Shown here in pieces: positions 22,590 through 34,660 of a stretch of DNA of 64,000 bases; position 1 is the stretch's first letter; the number at the start of each line of letters is the position of its first letter. The position numbers and the translations under genes were made by a program. The notes beneath the pieces were generated by a model. It was not told where the DNA came from. It did not search any database and saw only the letters and a program-made list of their open reading frames with translations. The DNA lies in contig JAYKKI010000016.1 in the NCBI GenBank assembly GCA_039881145.1, positions 5,419,001 to 5,483,000 of the forward strand. Reading direction: 5' to 3'. Source of the DNA: Druceiella hillmani (lineage: Eukaryota; Arthropoda; Insecta; Lepidoptera; Hepialidae).

Positions 22590-23060
22590 AATTTTCAAAC
22601 TCCGATGCAAGATTCCAATCTTTTCTAATTGAAAATGCGTCACGATTTCCCCGCCTCTCTTTGTAAATCATATTTCTATCGGCAAGAAAAAGAAACGTCC
22701 CAGCACTCAACTTCCGTCGACGTTCAATAAAAAAAGAAACAGGTAAAGAAAAACAGTTTACCATCGAATGACCCGACAACAAGCGAGCCCGCCCTAAACG
22801 AATCGCAGACGGGAGATTGAAAATTGTAACCGACGGGGGAGCGAACTTCGAGACGTAATTCTTAAAATACTTAAAACATTTCTTTCCGCTCCGAACTTTT
22901 CTAATTCAATACGTCCCATCTGTTATGGTACCGGAAATTGATTTAATAAATTTAATAAAATTCACGTCGCGTTTTGATAATTTAAAAACTGCTCGTTTCA
23001 TCATACGCGAGTTTTTGCCCAATAAATTATTCTATTTAAACGACGTTTAATGCACTCAAA
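22590..23060. promoter_or_regulatory. Candidate conserved non-coding element
   Basis: A long patch of raised G+C and CpG (CAACTTCCGTCGACGTTCAA, GCGAGCCCGCCCTAAACGAA, CGACGGGGGAGCGAACTTCG) is followed by TTTAATAAATTTAATAAA and ACGTCGCG. A 67-codon minus-strand frame crosses part of it without domain features. Enhancer-type function is inferred from composition only. Confidence 0.35.
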
Positions 23061-23950
23061 GAACTGTTGGAAAATATTACCGTAAAGTGATTCTGCTTGT
23101 TTGTTAAAATTTAAAAAAAAACTCACAGAAGCTTCAACGCGGCATTTTCTAGCTCGACGTTTGGTATAGCGTGAATAAAATAAAGGATATGCCCAATTTT
23201 AAGACAACAAACTTCTCAAATGTTGAAATCTTGTTTAAGGTCCATGTAATAAAAACAATATTTTATAGGTATCAGTAGAAATTTTCTATAAAATCGATGT
23301 TATATTTATATTACTAAATTGTTAAGTCTAGATAGACCAGTTATAAGAATGTTATTTACTGACATGAATCGAAATTGATATTTTTACGGTAAATACGTTT
23401 CTTAGAATATGTCAGCCTATGAACATAATTTTGGGAAAAGTCAAATTAATTGTTTAGCACTTTGAGTGGCGTGGTATCGGATTTAATACGGAGTGGACTG
23501 TAATTGAGTACCACCGCATTGAATTTGACAGAACAACTGCTTTAACTTGTATTTATAGTTTCATTAAAATTTTAGCCGTTTTTTTAATAGTTTCATCCTT
23601 GTTCTTTGCTAGTTATTGTTTGATTACCCGATAGATTATATTTTTTATGATTTTCTGTTTTTTTCATGCGAGTCATTGTGTCTATGTCTTTTGTAAATCT
23701 ATGTTCTTTAATGTCAATTGCTGGTCTCTTAATAAGTATTATATTATAAAAGAAGTTTTATTCAGAAGTAAATATGTGTTTAGAAATAAATTTAGAAAAT
23801 AATGCTAATAAAAGAGGTTTTACGAAACAGCGTTGGTAAAAATAATGTCTTTTTAAAAAATATTTATCAACATTTTTTTTGTAAAATCTGGTTTATTAAT
23901 ATTTTTTTTAATTCACGTATGAAAACATGTCCTTTACTTTTTATTTTTAT
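23061..23950. other. AT-rich non-coding stretch
   Basis: Nothing is recognisable. Confidence 0.5.
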
Positions 23951-24899
23951 TATCATTTAACTTTCATGAATAATGATAATAGTAACAAAACAAAGTATTT
24001 TAGGAATTTATATCAGATCTGAGATAGTGCTCTTTAGACTCTCTCAAGGCAGGGACATCCAGGTGTGCGAGGTTTAGAGGCGAGACATTAAACATGGTAG
24101 ATTATGGGAGATATTGGAATTATGACCATTGTCCCTTTTATTTTTCAATAAATGACGATTGTTCCGTAGTAGCAAACAATATTAAACTTATAAGTAAGCG
24201 GAAAATCCCACATAACAAAAACTACTCAACATATCTTATTCAAACCAATTTTTGTTGAAACTTTATTTTAAGTTCTACTACATTAATTTTTATTTCAGAG
24301 TTTTTCACACGTTAGTTGAAAAGTAATTTGAAAGTTAGTTGAAAGTATATATCACTATTTAAGAAATGCAAATTTATAAGTTTAATATTGTTTGGTATTA
24401 CAGGACCCTTCGTGCCCAAGTGCGACTCTCACTTGGCTGGTTTTTATACTGGCTTTATTTTTTATGCATCTACTTTTTCCAATTTTGCGAATACTTTAGT
24501 AAGTATGCGTTAAGCGTTAAGGTACTTATTGAATAATATTAACAAAAATATAAATATTATTCTGGAGATTAATGCGATTAATATATTAATTACGTGTCTC
24601 AACAATGAATCTGGAAAAAGTCTATGGATCGAGATAAACACATTAAAATCATTTTATGAAAAATAAAAGGAACAATGGTCATAATTCCAATAGCTCCCAT
24701 AATCTACCATGTTTAATGTCTCGCCTCTAAACCTCGCACACCTGGATGTCCCTGCCTTGACACAGTCTAAAGACTACAATATCAGATCTGATGCAATCTG
24801 ATATAGAACTCCGGGTAATTCGAATTTTCCAACTCTTCAAAAATTCCCAAAATACTTTTTTTTGTTATTGTTATCATTATTTATGAAAGTTAAATGATT
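23951..24899. mobile_element. 949-bp foldback with arms of about 200-240 bp
   Basis: The left arm (23951-24147) and right arm (24657-24899) are inverted copies at high identity. Both hold CAAGGCAGGGACATCCAGGT and TAGATTATGGGAG. The right arm carries an extra roughly 45-bp segment near 24810-24855. The 509-bp middle contains a reverse CR1/Zenon-type tail (GACCCTTCGTGCCCAAGTGC, about 24400-24450) and no open frame. It could be a foldback transposon or an inverted duplication. Clear target duplications are not visible. Confidence 0.8.
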
Positions 24900-24914
24900 A
24901 ATGTTATAAAACTG

Positions 24915-25073
24915 TTAGCAAAGATCTTTGCTAATATCCCCCCTGAAGATGTTGTAATATAATGAAACCTATATCGTGGTAAAGAACTTGAAGAAAGTAG
25001 AAATAATACATCACGTAGTTTCATTTAATTGTGAATAATGAATTTCTACAAAATTAACGCCAAATATATTCAA
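24915..25073 (+). mobile_element. Hairpin/hammerhead element, copy 2, 5' truncated
   Basis: It begins at the inner palindrome TTAGCAAAGATCTTTGCTAA and keeps the core CTGAAGA (24943), the right arm and the 3' tail. The left arm is missing. Stem I (CCCC against GTGG), stem II and stem III each carry mutations, so the ribozyme is probably dead. No 12-bp flanking repeat is visible. Confidence 0.8.
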
Positions 25074-25438
25074 TGTCAAGAATTGTTTATCGAGTCGATA
25101 ATGACCCCATCAATTCGACGTTTTTAAATCTCTTGGAAGTGCAAGTGAATTATTGATTATATCTTATGAATATCAATGTAATTGTTGACTTAGGTCTAAG
25201 TTCGACGATAGAAAGCAAGTCGTTTGGTGCTAGATAGGCGACCAACTACGAGTTATTACTATAAATTAATCAATGTGTTTAAATTATTCAATATTATATC
25301 TTACATTCTTTATAATTTATATCTTATAGATTTAGGGCTACGTGTTTAAGATATAAATTTTCATTCGAGCTATGTCGAATAAAACCCTTAATTTTTTCAC
25401 TATAACTTCCTTGCCTACTGTTCAACTTACAATTAAAC
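25074..25438. other. AT-rich spacer
   Basis: Nothing is recognisable. Confidence 0.5.
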
Positions 25439-25450
25439 TATGAATGTAAT

Positions 25451-25718
25451 CCACAATTAAATCAAACTTCGTGATGTAGTATTATTTCTACTTTCTTTAA
25501 GTTCTTTACTCGGACCGACTTTATTAGCAAAGATTGCTCTCTAAAAGATAGCTAAGAAAGAAAATCTTTGCTAATAGCCCACCTGAAGATGTTGTAATAC
25601 AACGAAACTCAGCTCGTGGTAAAGAACTTAAAGAAAGTAGAAATAATACTACATAACGTAATTTCATTTAATTGTAAATAATGAATTTCTACAAAATTAA
25701 CGCCAAATATATTCAATA
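25451..25718 (+). mobile_element. Hairpin/hammerhead element, copy 3
   Basis: A full-length copy with both arms, an enlarged centre and the 3' tail. It is flanked by a perfect 12-bp duplication TATGAATGTAAT (25439-25450 and 25719-25730). The hammerhead core (CTGAAGA at 25583, GAAA at 25604) and stems I and II are intact, but stem III reads ACT-CA-GCT and no longer pairs fully. Confidence 0.85.
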
Positions 25719-25730
25719 TATGAATGTAAT

Positions 25731-26639
25731 ATTTTTTTTGGAAACGATTCCACGATTAAATTTGTAAATAAATTATTTTGATTTCTATTTTATTTATATA
25801 CCTGATTGTTTGAATGAAATATAAATTACTGATAGCTTATATACAAAACAATAATATATCAAACAATAATAGGTTTAAACTTATAAAATTTAACCCAAAA
25901 AATTTAAGATATTCAAAAGAAAGTGTCAAAATCATTCAATTACGTAACTCAATTGATAATAAAAGTTTAGAAGGTTTCTTAAAATTAAAAATAATGAAAG
26001 GAAAAATATTTGTAGCAATAATACGCGAGTATTTTTCATTTTAATGTTTTTAATTTTAAGATGTTTGGATAGTTCATTGTACGACATATTCTAAAAATTT
26101 GTTTCGTATTTTCGTGGTCGAATTTTTGTTTTCGAAACCTTATGCAGAGGGCATGTAGAATTTTTATAATGTAAATTCCGACTATTCTACGAAATGATGG
26201 TTTGTGAAGCCAACCATAATCCTTTTTGAAAACGACAAAATGTTTGTTAAAAAAAACCAACCATGATCTTTTTTTGAATTTAACAAAATAATGGAATGTA
26301 TTGCTACTAACGAGTTTATAAAGGCAAGCTCTGTTGCATCTCTTAAGAGATATCCTCACCTCGTTTGAATTACAGTTTCATTTTGCACATCAGGCGGACT
26401 AAGTGAAGCGATGTACAAATATAAATAATATTTTTTTATAATGGAAATAATTTGTCTATTATATAATTGATTTCTTTTTAATTTTACTTTCAGCAGTTCG
26501 CATCTCTAAAATAATTTTTTTTTATTCTGAAAAAAAAATTCAGAATCATCATAATCACTCTTTCATTTGATAATCCGGAATTTTTTTTTCTTTTTGAAAC
26601 TATAATTCTCATGTATTTTTCATATTAATATTATTTCTA
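25731..26639. other. AT-rich non-coding stretch
   Basis: Open frames of 76 codons (plus, 25814-26044) and 107 codons (minus, 26036-26359) are rich in K, N, I and F and show no domain. A short tandem (AACCATAATCCTTTTTGAAA and AACCATGATCTTTTTTTGAA, about 26211-26280) sits inside the second. No gene is supported. Confidence 0.4.
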
Positions 26640-26775
26640 TATACCGGGGTCGTTAAACTCCATTACCATGCCAACAGTTTCCGAGAAATAAGGCTCTGAC
26701 AAACGGGCAAACAGTTACGTGATTGAACCTATAAAGGTTCTTTTTTCATCCCTTTCTAACACGGAACCGTATAAA
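26640..26775 (+). repeat. Decayed CR1/Zenon-type LINE tail
   Basis: CCAACAGTTTCCGAGAAATA, then GACAAACGGGCAAACAG, AAAGGTTCTTTTTTC and ACGGAACCGTATAAA keep the order of the lepidopteran LINE tail. Confidence 0.6.
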
Positions 26776-27740
26776 AAGAAGCGGATGTTAAAAACCACAA
26801 TTTAAAACAAACAATTATTTGTTGTTTTGGGTGGGTTACCCATTAATTAATGTTTTTTTTTAAAATCCATATTGTAAATATGACTAAAATTGACTAAATT
26901 TTAAATGTGGAGAAGAAAATAATTTTATAATTTTTAAAATATAAAGTTTACTTATTAAGCTTTATTATTTGCAATAGAGAATATTTATAATAAATGTTTG
27001 GAAACAAACGTTAGTTTTTAATTTTTGTTTGTACTTTAGTTTAGGTTACTCTGACTTCAATTTCAATAAAGATCATTAGAATATTATATGATATGAAAAA
27101 TTATATGATTTTGCACAGTTTGCAAGTGCCGTCAACTGTACTTATTCGGTAGTGTGAAATCTTAACAATGCTGGGATGATTAGATTAGCTCCTACACAAT
27201 GGCGACACGAATAAAAATAAAAAAACTTAAAGAAATAGGCTTTTGAAGCACTATAAACTAAATATTAAATTATAATCTTTAAATATAAGTCAAGAACAAA
27301 AGGATGTGTTACAATATTTAATGTCAATCTAGTGTACATTACCTAGCATAACAAAAATTCAGGAATTTCTTTTCTATGAGTTGATCTTCGTGAGAATACC
27401 AGATCATAACATTGAAATGATTGTATGGTTATCGGTTCATACATGTGCAATATTTTAAATAATTCGGACATCTGGGAGTGGGGAGAAATGTAATTGAAAT
27501 GTTCCATTCATTCCTACATACGTACATACATACATAAAAGTGAAGTTAATAAAAACGTGATTAACAATCATCTGTATTGCAACTCGCCCTCCCCTCTTCG
27601 ATTGTACTACTTTTGTGACTCCATCTAGCCATATATACCCAGATTTTCATTGTAAATTAAAAGAAGAAGCCTTTTTAAAATTTTTGGTAAGTTTTAGTGA
27701 AATCGGGCCAGGCGAAGTTACTTAAATGAGTAAATGCCTA
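26776..27740. other. AT-rich non-coding stretch
   Basis: Nothing is recognisable, except a short CATACATACATACA run at 27520-27535. Confidence 0.5.
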
Positions 27741-27793
27741 AATAATGACGTAACCTGTCACGCAGTCGCATTGAAACAGGTTACGTCATTATT
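27741..27793. repeat. Perfect 18-bp inverted repeat
   Basis: The arms 27741-27758 (AATAATGACGTAACCTGT) and 27776-27793 surround a 17-nt loop. The element sits at the left edge of the CpG-rich patch that follows and has TGACGTAA CRE-like half sites in each arm. Confidence 0.8.
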
Positions 27794-27824
27794 TTGCAAA
27801 AAATCGCACATCCACTTTCAGTAG

Positions 27825-28160
27825 CCAGGACAGTGATTATCGGATTACGGCTCGTCACGAAACTTGGTTTCATTTCGTCGTCGCTTAGCGCTCGCCAGAA
27901 CCCAATTTGTTAACTTCGCACCGGTACCGAGGGAATTCTGTAAATAAGTTAATTCGACTTTAAACGAGGCCGTAACGAGCTAAGCGAAAGTAGGTAAGTT
28001 GTTCGTTTAGAAAGTTGTTTTCGCCTTTAGGTGTAGATGTCATAATATATCTATTACGGAAAGCAACGTAGCTAGGTTGCATGTCACGCAATTCTATAAT
28101 TTCGACTTCCTTCGCTACGCGGTTTATAATTTAGAAGGCCGTGAAGTATTAACCAGATGA
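27825..28160. promoter_or_regulatory. Candidate conserved non-coding element
   Basis: A CpG-rich patch (TCGTCGTCGCTTAGCGCTCG, CTTCGCACCGGTACCGAGGG, GAGGCCGTAACGAGCTAAGC) without repeat signature. GCTTAGCGCTCG and GAGCTAAGCGAAAG form partial inverted pairs. AGGTAAGT at 27990 is a donor-like site, but no acceptor or frame supports an exon. Confidence 0.35.
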
Positions 28161-28311
28161 GAAAATGATTTAGTCCTTTTTGACCTTCGACACAGAACAT
28201 TAATAAAGGATGCATGACTGCCACAAAAAGTTAAAATTTTTGTGAAAATTAAAAAAGGAAATTATACGTTAAAATTTTTTAATGTATATTTGTTATGAAA
28301 GGAAAAAAAAA

Positions 28312-28962
28312 TATTAAGGTAATTATGTAACAAGAAAAAGAAAGTAATAAAAATAAAATTTCATTGACAGAAACTCTTTCTCTAATCTCTAATCTCTCTT
28401 TGATTTCACTGTCAACTCTCGCATCCGCTATCTCTTTCTTCCTTTCTTTCCTTTTGCCCTCCATTCAACTCTGTCACTTACTTTCCCTACTATAGATGTG
28501 TTTCACTTTTCGTTATGGTATCATTTCTACACATAGAGACATACACTACTTTGGCAAAAGAAGTTTCACTTCAATTGTGGTAGAGTGGAAACCGCGATCA
28601 GCGTTTATATAAATAATTAATATTCATTATGCAAGTAATATTAAGGTAATTATGTAACAAGAATACGAAAGTAATAGAAATAAAATTTCATTGACAGAAA
28701 CACTTTCTCTAATGTCCATCTCACTGTCAACTCTCGCATCCGCTGTCTCTTTCTTCCTTCCTTCCCTTTTGCCCCCCATTCAACTCTGTCGCTTGCTCTC
28801 CCTACTATAGATGTGTTTCACTTTTCGTTATGGTCTAATTTCTAGACATATACGCTACTTTGGCTACTTTGGCAAAAGAAGTTTCACTTCAATTGTGGTA
28901 GTTTACTAGTGCAAACCGCGATCAGCGTTTATATCAATAATTAATATTCATTATGCAAGTAC
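28312..28962. repeat. 327-bp tandem duplication
   Basis: Copy 1 is 28312-28638 and copy 2 is 28639-28962. Identity is high, by eye about nine bases in ten, with small indels in the CT-rich and TTTGGC parts. Each unit contains a TC-rich block (CTCTTTCTTCC), ACTATAGATGTGTTTCACTT and AACCGCGATCAGCGTTTATA. No long frame is shared by both copies. Confidence 0.92.
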
Positions 28963-29380
28963 TGATTCTGTATGATAGAGTGTCTATTTTATTGTCAAAA
29001 TCATACAACCACAACTTTCACATATCTCGATATCTTATATATACATATATATATATATATAAACATTATTTCAAAATTTCAGTATAAAAATTGTGAAATA
29101 AGAATCCATTTATAAAGCACAAATCAAATGAATTTTGAACGAAATTTTCCTAAAAAGATATTTATCAAAAAATTTAAGTTATATTTTGGAACGCCTCATC
29201 GTTTAAAATTGAATTGACACGAAAATTGTACGACTTTTGCTTTAAATAGATTAGACAAATCTATACATATAATAAAATCGTAAAAAAACTGAGTCTGTAC
29301 ATTGAATATTTTGAAGTAAAACTAAATTCTACGTACTAAAGATACGCTTCATAAATCTAAAACAACATTTTTTAGAAAGT
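28963..29380. other. AT-rich non-coding stretch
   Basis: A short TATATATA run lies at 29037-29061. Nothing else is recognisable. Confidence 0.5.
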
Positions 29381-29480
29381 TTGTCTTTCTGTTTGTCTGT
29401 GCGCACATTCATTGTGCACGCTAATCTCAGCAACAGGTGAACAGATTTGGATGCTGTTATCAGTGATGTATTTTTATTAA
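29381..29480 (+). repeat. LINE-tail-like fragment
   Basis: TTTGTCTTTCTGTTTGTCTG, then GCACGCTAATCTCAGCAAC and GGTGAACAGATTTGGATG resemble the lepidopteran repeat end GTTTGTTTG...GCGCTAATCTCAGGAAC. Confidence 0.5.
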
Positions 29481-30371
29481 CTTGGTTTCGTTTCTATCGG
29501 TTCACAAACAAAGAAAGATACGTCAATCTTTATTTACGTTCGCTGTGCAGGCTAATACAAAACTGGCCGAACCAATTTGACTGCCAACGCTGTCTATTAC
29601 CATTTTTAGTAAACTTTATGCTCATGAAGTTCTGAGAGAAAAAAGAAGGAAAAAGACACAAAAAATATAATTTTTTTGCTCCGTATTTCACGCGAATGTA
29701 GCCATAGCTAATTAAAAATATAATTAACACAAATGTGTGAACACAATAAAATTATATTTCATTTTAAGTCTATACGGTGCGACGGAAGTTATCGGAGTAT
29801 AGGTTAACTAAAATCTGAGAACTTTTGTTTTTTTTTATTTTAGGTCAACAAAATAATTCTAGACACTGTTTAGACAAAAAATCTTAATAATTTTTGTTCT
29901 TATTACATTGTGATTGACGTACCAATTTTCAAAATAATGTAATAACAAATTTTGAAAATGTGATAATAGTTAGTAGAATGTAGAAAAACAATCCATAAGT
30001 ATATATAATGTCTATATACAAATATACTGAGTTTACAAAATTGTTTTACTTTTGAAATTTTACTTGAAGTGATTTTCTTTCTTTTATCGTTTCCTACTTG
30101 TCTTTTCCGAAACAATCAAAGAAAAAAATAACTACAAATAAACATATAATTTAAGATCTAGGGAAGACTATTTCCAACGCATTAAGTTAGTTTCATGTAC
30201 CGTTTATAAAAGACAGACTTATGTTTGTGAAAATCTTTTTAGGGTTCATATCCAAAGAGTCCGAACCCTATTTTCGTGACGATGTTGTCTGCCTGTCAGA
30301 GGTTTCTAATTAAGCTAGAGACTTAAACTTTCTGTACGATATGTAATTATGGACCTAAAGTTCTTATATAT
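29481..30371. other. AT-rich non-coding stretch
   Basis: A decayed reverse LINE tail may lie at 30238-30350 (AGGGTTCATATCC ... GAACCCTATTTTCGTGACG ... CTGCCTGTCAG). Otherwise nothing is seen. Confidence 0.4.
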
Positions 30372-30450
30372 TACTAGTTTTTGCCTGCGACCTTGCTCAC
30401 ATAGTATTAGGAAAATGTAAAAAAAAAATTGATGTTATAGTTTTTTAGGC
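30372..30450. repeat. Arthropod repeat fragment
   Basis: TTACTAGTTTTTGCCTGCGA followed by CCTTGCTCAC matches the start of a repeat widespread in arthropods (ACTAGCTTTTGCCCGCGACT). Confidence 0.5.
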
Positions 30451-31699
30451 ATGTTATAAAAAATGAATAGAGTGAAATTTCACGAATACACGATCAGCGA
30501 GCACGATGCAACAAAATTCGACAGGATGACGTTGCTCACTAACATATATTTACATGCGTGTAGTGACTGATACTATATTCATGATATGAGGTATTTGTAA
30601 ATACACAATACGTATTTTATATTCATAAAAATCTAATTTATATCAGTGCTTTTAGACAATATTTTTAATGATTGAAATTTTATAGTGGTCCATAAAGTAA
30701 AAAAATATTTATTGTGAATATTGGTGATAGAAATAGTGCTTATAAGCTTTTTAAAATATGTATATTTTAAGTGTATTTCTCTAAGTGAGCTTAAGTTTCT
30801 GTATGTATTTATTTGTATTATAAATTACGAATTATTGCTGTATCGTTTTATAAATATTCAATATTAATAAATTACAATAAATTGTCGCCATGTTTATTTA
30901 TTTTCATTAATAATTAAACTTTATTTAGATTGTTTTGGTAAATTGGATAATTTACTGTATACACGTGTTTATAATAATAATTTTTAAAATAATTAAATTT
31001 AATTGTCAAAAAAAAATTTAAATGAAATAAACAAAATAATAATAAATAATAACAATTATTATTATTTAATGATTATTATTTTTATCAATAACTATGTGAT
31101 AATGATTTCAATTCTAGATAAAAAGATCAAATTGTTTACTACTCTGTGGGAGAAAATAAATTGTAATTTGTAAAATTTAATTAGTTGATTGAATTTAGAT
31201 TTTACCAACCCTATTTATAATCACGCTCCAAACCTTTTATTATTTTATCTCGATTAATTTCCTTTGCGCGATAAATAAACTTATTCTTGTATTATGCCAA
31301 AGAAATATAACTTTTAATGCACATGCAAAAGTACACGTACAATTTTTTTTTTCAAAGAAACTTATTTGGCAATATTTCGACTTGCTAACAGTGAAATTTA
31401 TTTAAGTTAGGATTCATTATTTTTCATAATAAACATTAGTGAATACGATGTTCACCAATAATAATTTTATTTATTACTGAAGCGATTATCGTGTTACCTT
31501 TTGGCGATGTTTTCCTTTTTTTTTTCCTTTTTTTTTCCTTGAATTGCAAATTTTTCTTCAAGTTTTGAAAGCTTTATCAGTTTTTCGTTAGAGGGAATAT
31601 TTTTTTGCTTTTGTGTTTATTGATTTGCTTCTATAAATAATAACTTCATTGTATATAGCATGTCTTTTATATCTATGATGTATATAATCTATACGAAAA
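30451..31699. other. AT-rich non-coding stretch
   Basis: Very AT-rich with many AATAATAATTATT-type runs (30970-31090). No gene is recognised. Confidence 0.55.
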
Positions 31700-32035
31700 A
31701 TTTCACTGAATTTTACTGGACAGTTCAAATGTAAAAAAAAGACAAGCAAACAAATAAACAGGCAAGGTTACACTTTTATTACATTAGTCAGCGTGATTAC
31801 ACCATTTAACATAGAATAAATATTACTTATGTGCAAAATTTCATTATAATTCATTGAACTGTTTAAGCGTGAAAGAAAGACAAAAATACAAAATAACAGA
31901 CGAAGTTGCACTTTTATATTCATTGATATAATTACATGTGTCCTATATTTAAATCTTGAATATATCCTATCTATATAAAAAAACATTAAAATCAATTAGG
32001 CCGTTTCATCGTGAAAGAATTACAAACAAAGGGGG
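31700..32035 (+). repeat. About 139-bp tandem of RTE-like LINE tails, three copies
   Basis: Three degenerate copies of a phrase like AAATTTCATTAAAATTCATT, then a GAACTGTTTAAGCGTGAAAG-like segment and a run of ACAAACAAA-type bases, appear with anchors near 31718, 31856 and 31997. The family resemblance is to RTE-type 3' ends of Lepidoptera. Confidence 0.6.
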
Positions 32036-34259
32036 CCTATACATATTTCGTTATTTTATATTCCACATTTTTTATATGTTTATTAAACCGTTTCCCAACA
32101 TGTAATGCCCCAATAGGAAAAAAAACATAAACGCTGTATTAATGATCCCAGTCACTAATAGTCAGATCTAGATGGAATTTTATTGTCCGCAATTCCCGTG
32201 ACTGTTGAATTTGTTGCGACTCGTATTAACGGAAATGACGACATTAAATATTGCCGGCAATATTATTGTGTTCACCTCAATAGTTGTATCAATATATAAT
32301 AGCGTTTTCAGTAGATAAAGCTGAACCATATATTATATGCATAATTGCAAATCGCGAATATGTAACACCGTGACAAAATATAAAAACACGAGGCCCGGTT
32401 TTGTTGTCTACCTTTTTCATTTTGTCGAATATAGTCACGGATAAATATTAATGTAACATTGGTACTGTAATAGCACAGCCTTTATTCAAAATGCGGGGGA
32501 TACATATCATTGCCTATAGTTATCAATAATAATCCATGTAACTAGAACTTTTTTATTTTGAGTATTTCTGTTTGAGGACCCCATGCATGTTTGTTATTTA
32601 ATTTTTTTCCCCTATTTTTGCAAAATTACTGAAGACTATTAAATCATTTCCAAGAGATAATTAAATTAAAAAAAATTATTTCTAGAATGATTAGTTAAGA
32701 AAATAAAATCAAGTGTGAGTAGGAGTCACATTATTAAGGTTGGGTACTTCTACAGAATTATTTACGAATATTGCATATTTACTGAGATGGAACAAGGACG
32801 TCAGGTAGGTACGGACCATTAAAAAGCTTGTGATTGAGTTGGTAATGATATTCTTCTAATGAAGCTACCGGAAGCAGTATTCTTCTTGAATTTACTTAAA
32901 TTTTTCGGCAATTACTTTCGATCTTGAAAGAAGTTTGTTAATATAGAGGTTTTTTGAGGGAGTTTGTTTATATCAAAATATTACATCGCTAAATCTCTTA
33001 TATCCTATCGAATGACCTACCACTGGATCTTGATGAAATTGTAGACAGCCGCCTCTCATTTCACGATTACATTATTAATATTTGGAAGGTTGTATTTAGG
33101 ATACTTGGACTTATTATAATTAAAAGGTTTTGTATAATATTCTAATTGGTGGCAAGTTGTTGTTCTTTTACTTACATGAAAAATATTTTATTTTGCATTT
33201 AAAATTCAAAATTAAAAATGTAAAAAGAACTTTTGTGATTTATGTTTCTATGCGTTCTATTATATATATTATATATGTCCAGTAACAGATTAGAAATTCG
33301 TACCATACCAAAGCTGTTAAATTCTTGACATTTACCAGACTAAAATATATATCACATTTAACTTTTAAAGCTAGAGCAGAATCGTGAAAAATTGCATTCT
33401 AAATAGGACTCTCTTTGTCAGTATATTTGTAATTATCGAGTTTAAAATTTTTAGTCATAACAAAAGTAGAATTATATTAAAGTTATAATTCATTGATTGA
33501 ATCAGATTGACAGAAATATTTTGCATCACCGTCACCTTTCAATTATTTTTATGTAATATAAAATTATTGAATTACAAATTAATTAAAAATAAACCTGTCA
33601 AGTTCGAACACAGTTCACGGGTTCTGTACATACTTAGACACTAATAATTTAAAAGTTGGCGATTATAAATACTATTAATGGAATCATTCGATTATGAAAA
33701 TATCTCGAGATATAAAGTTATGATCATTAGTAAACAATAATTAGTAACTTATAAACTAGAACCAAAAAATGACAGCGAACTTTTCATACATAAGTAAACT
33801 AAATAAGAGTGCGACACTGGACGAATATGCGAGATAAAACAGACTCTGTTTTATTTTATTCTTCTCCACAGGCATCTAGATTTCACTTTACGGCCTTGTT
33901 TAAAATACTAAATTGTCGAATAAATGCGGTTTGATTAATTATCTGAATCATACTTGATTTGGACTTAGAATGAAATATCACAATTTGTAAACACTATTGC
34001 TTATCCCTTCCCCTGTGAGCCCCTATAAATGACGGACACAGGGACGGACGAATGCTTAAGGGATCTTAGAAGGGTTTTGTTTTTTTTATCCTTTATTTAC
34101 TTTATACAGCCCTAATTAAAATTTTACTTTATTGTTGACATGTCATTTTGTTTTTACATTAATTCATGTTGTCATTATTTTTTGTAATACTTGGTATTTT
34201 TGAATAAGCATATTTATTTTAATAAAGATTGGAGTTTTTAAACAAATGAAACTGACATG
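32036..34259. other. AT-rich non-coding stretch
   Basis: No gene, island or repeat of note. A degenerate LINE tail may lie at 34005-34090 (GACGGACACAGGGACGGACG ... AGGGTTTTG). Confidence 0.45.
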
Positions 34260-34660
34260 ACATCCAACAGCCATCGCGTAATTTAAAAGAGAATGCGCCG
34301 GAAGAGGATCCGGTCCAAAATGTCCATTTAATTTCATAATGGGCGAGCGTAATTTACGTTTGATTGGACAAATAATTTGGCACGCGTCACCTACGGTCGT
34401 CGTGCAAGTGGGTCATGAGAAGCTAGCAACGGTGGACGTCCCAAATGTCGCGTCTGTTGGAAATTCGCATCTGTGCTGCGATGTGCGGGTAAAGTTGGAA
34501 AATGTCACATTTTACGGAATCGTATGGCGGGAAACGTCAAATTTTCGTAGGTCTCTAGTAGGACAATCTACTAATGTTATTTGTATCTCTGTCAACAAAC
34601 TTCTACTTTTTAAACCATCTGAGGTGGCAATATAAATTTGAACTCTAATCGGAGAAAATC
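34260..34660. promoter_or_regulatory. CpG-rich patch with a 98-codon open frame
   Basis: Balanced, CpG-containing sequence (GAATGCGCCGGAAGAGGATC, CACCTACGGTCGTCGTGCAA, GGTGGACGTCCCAAATGTCG) stays open on the plus strand from 34339 to 34635 (98 codons, starting MGERNLRLIGQIIW). The translation has no motif I recognise and no obvious splice or promoter signal. A non-coding element is the simpler view, but this is among the better candidates for an unrecognised exon. Confidence 0.3.

Noticed and set aside
26036..26359. 107-codon minus-strand frame
   Set aside because: Lys/Phe/Ile-rich, overlapping a small tandem repeat, with no recognisable domain and no promoter or splice signals.
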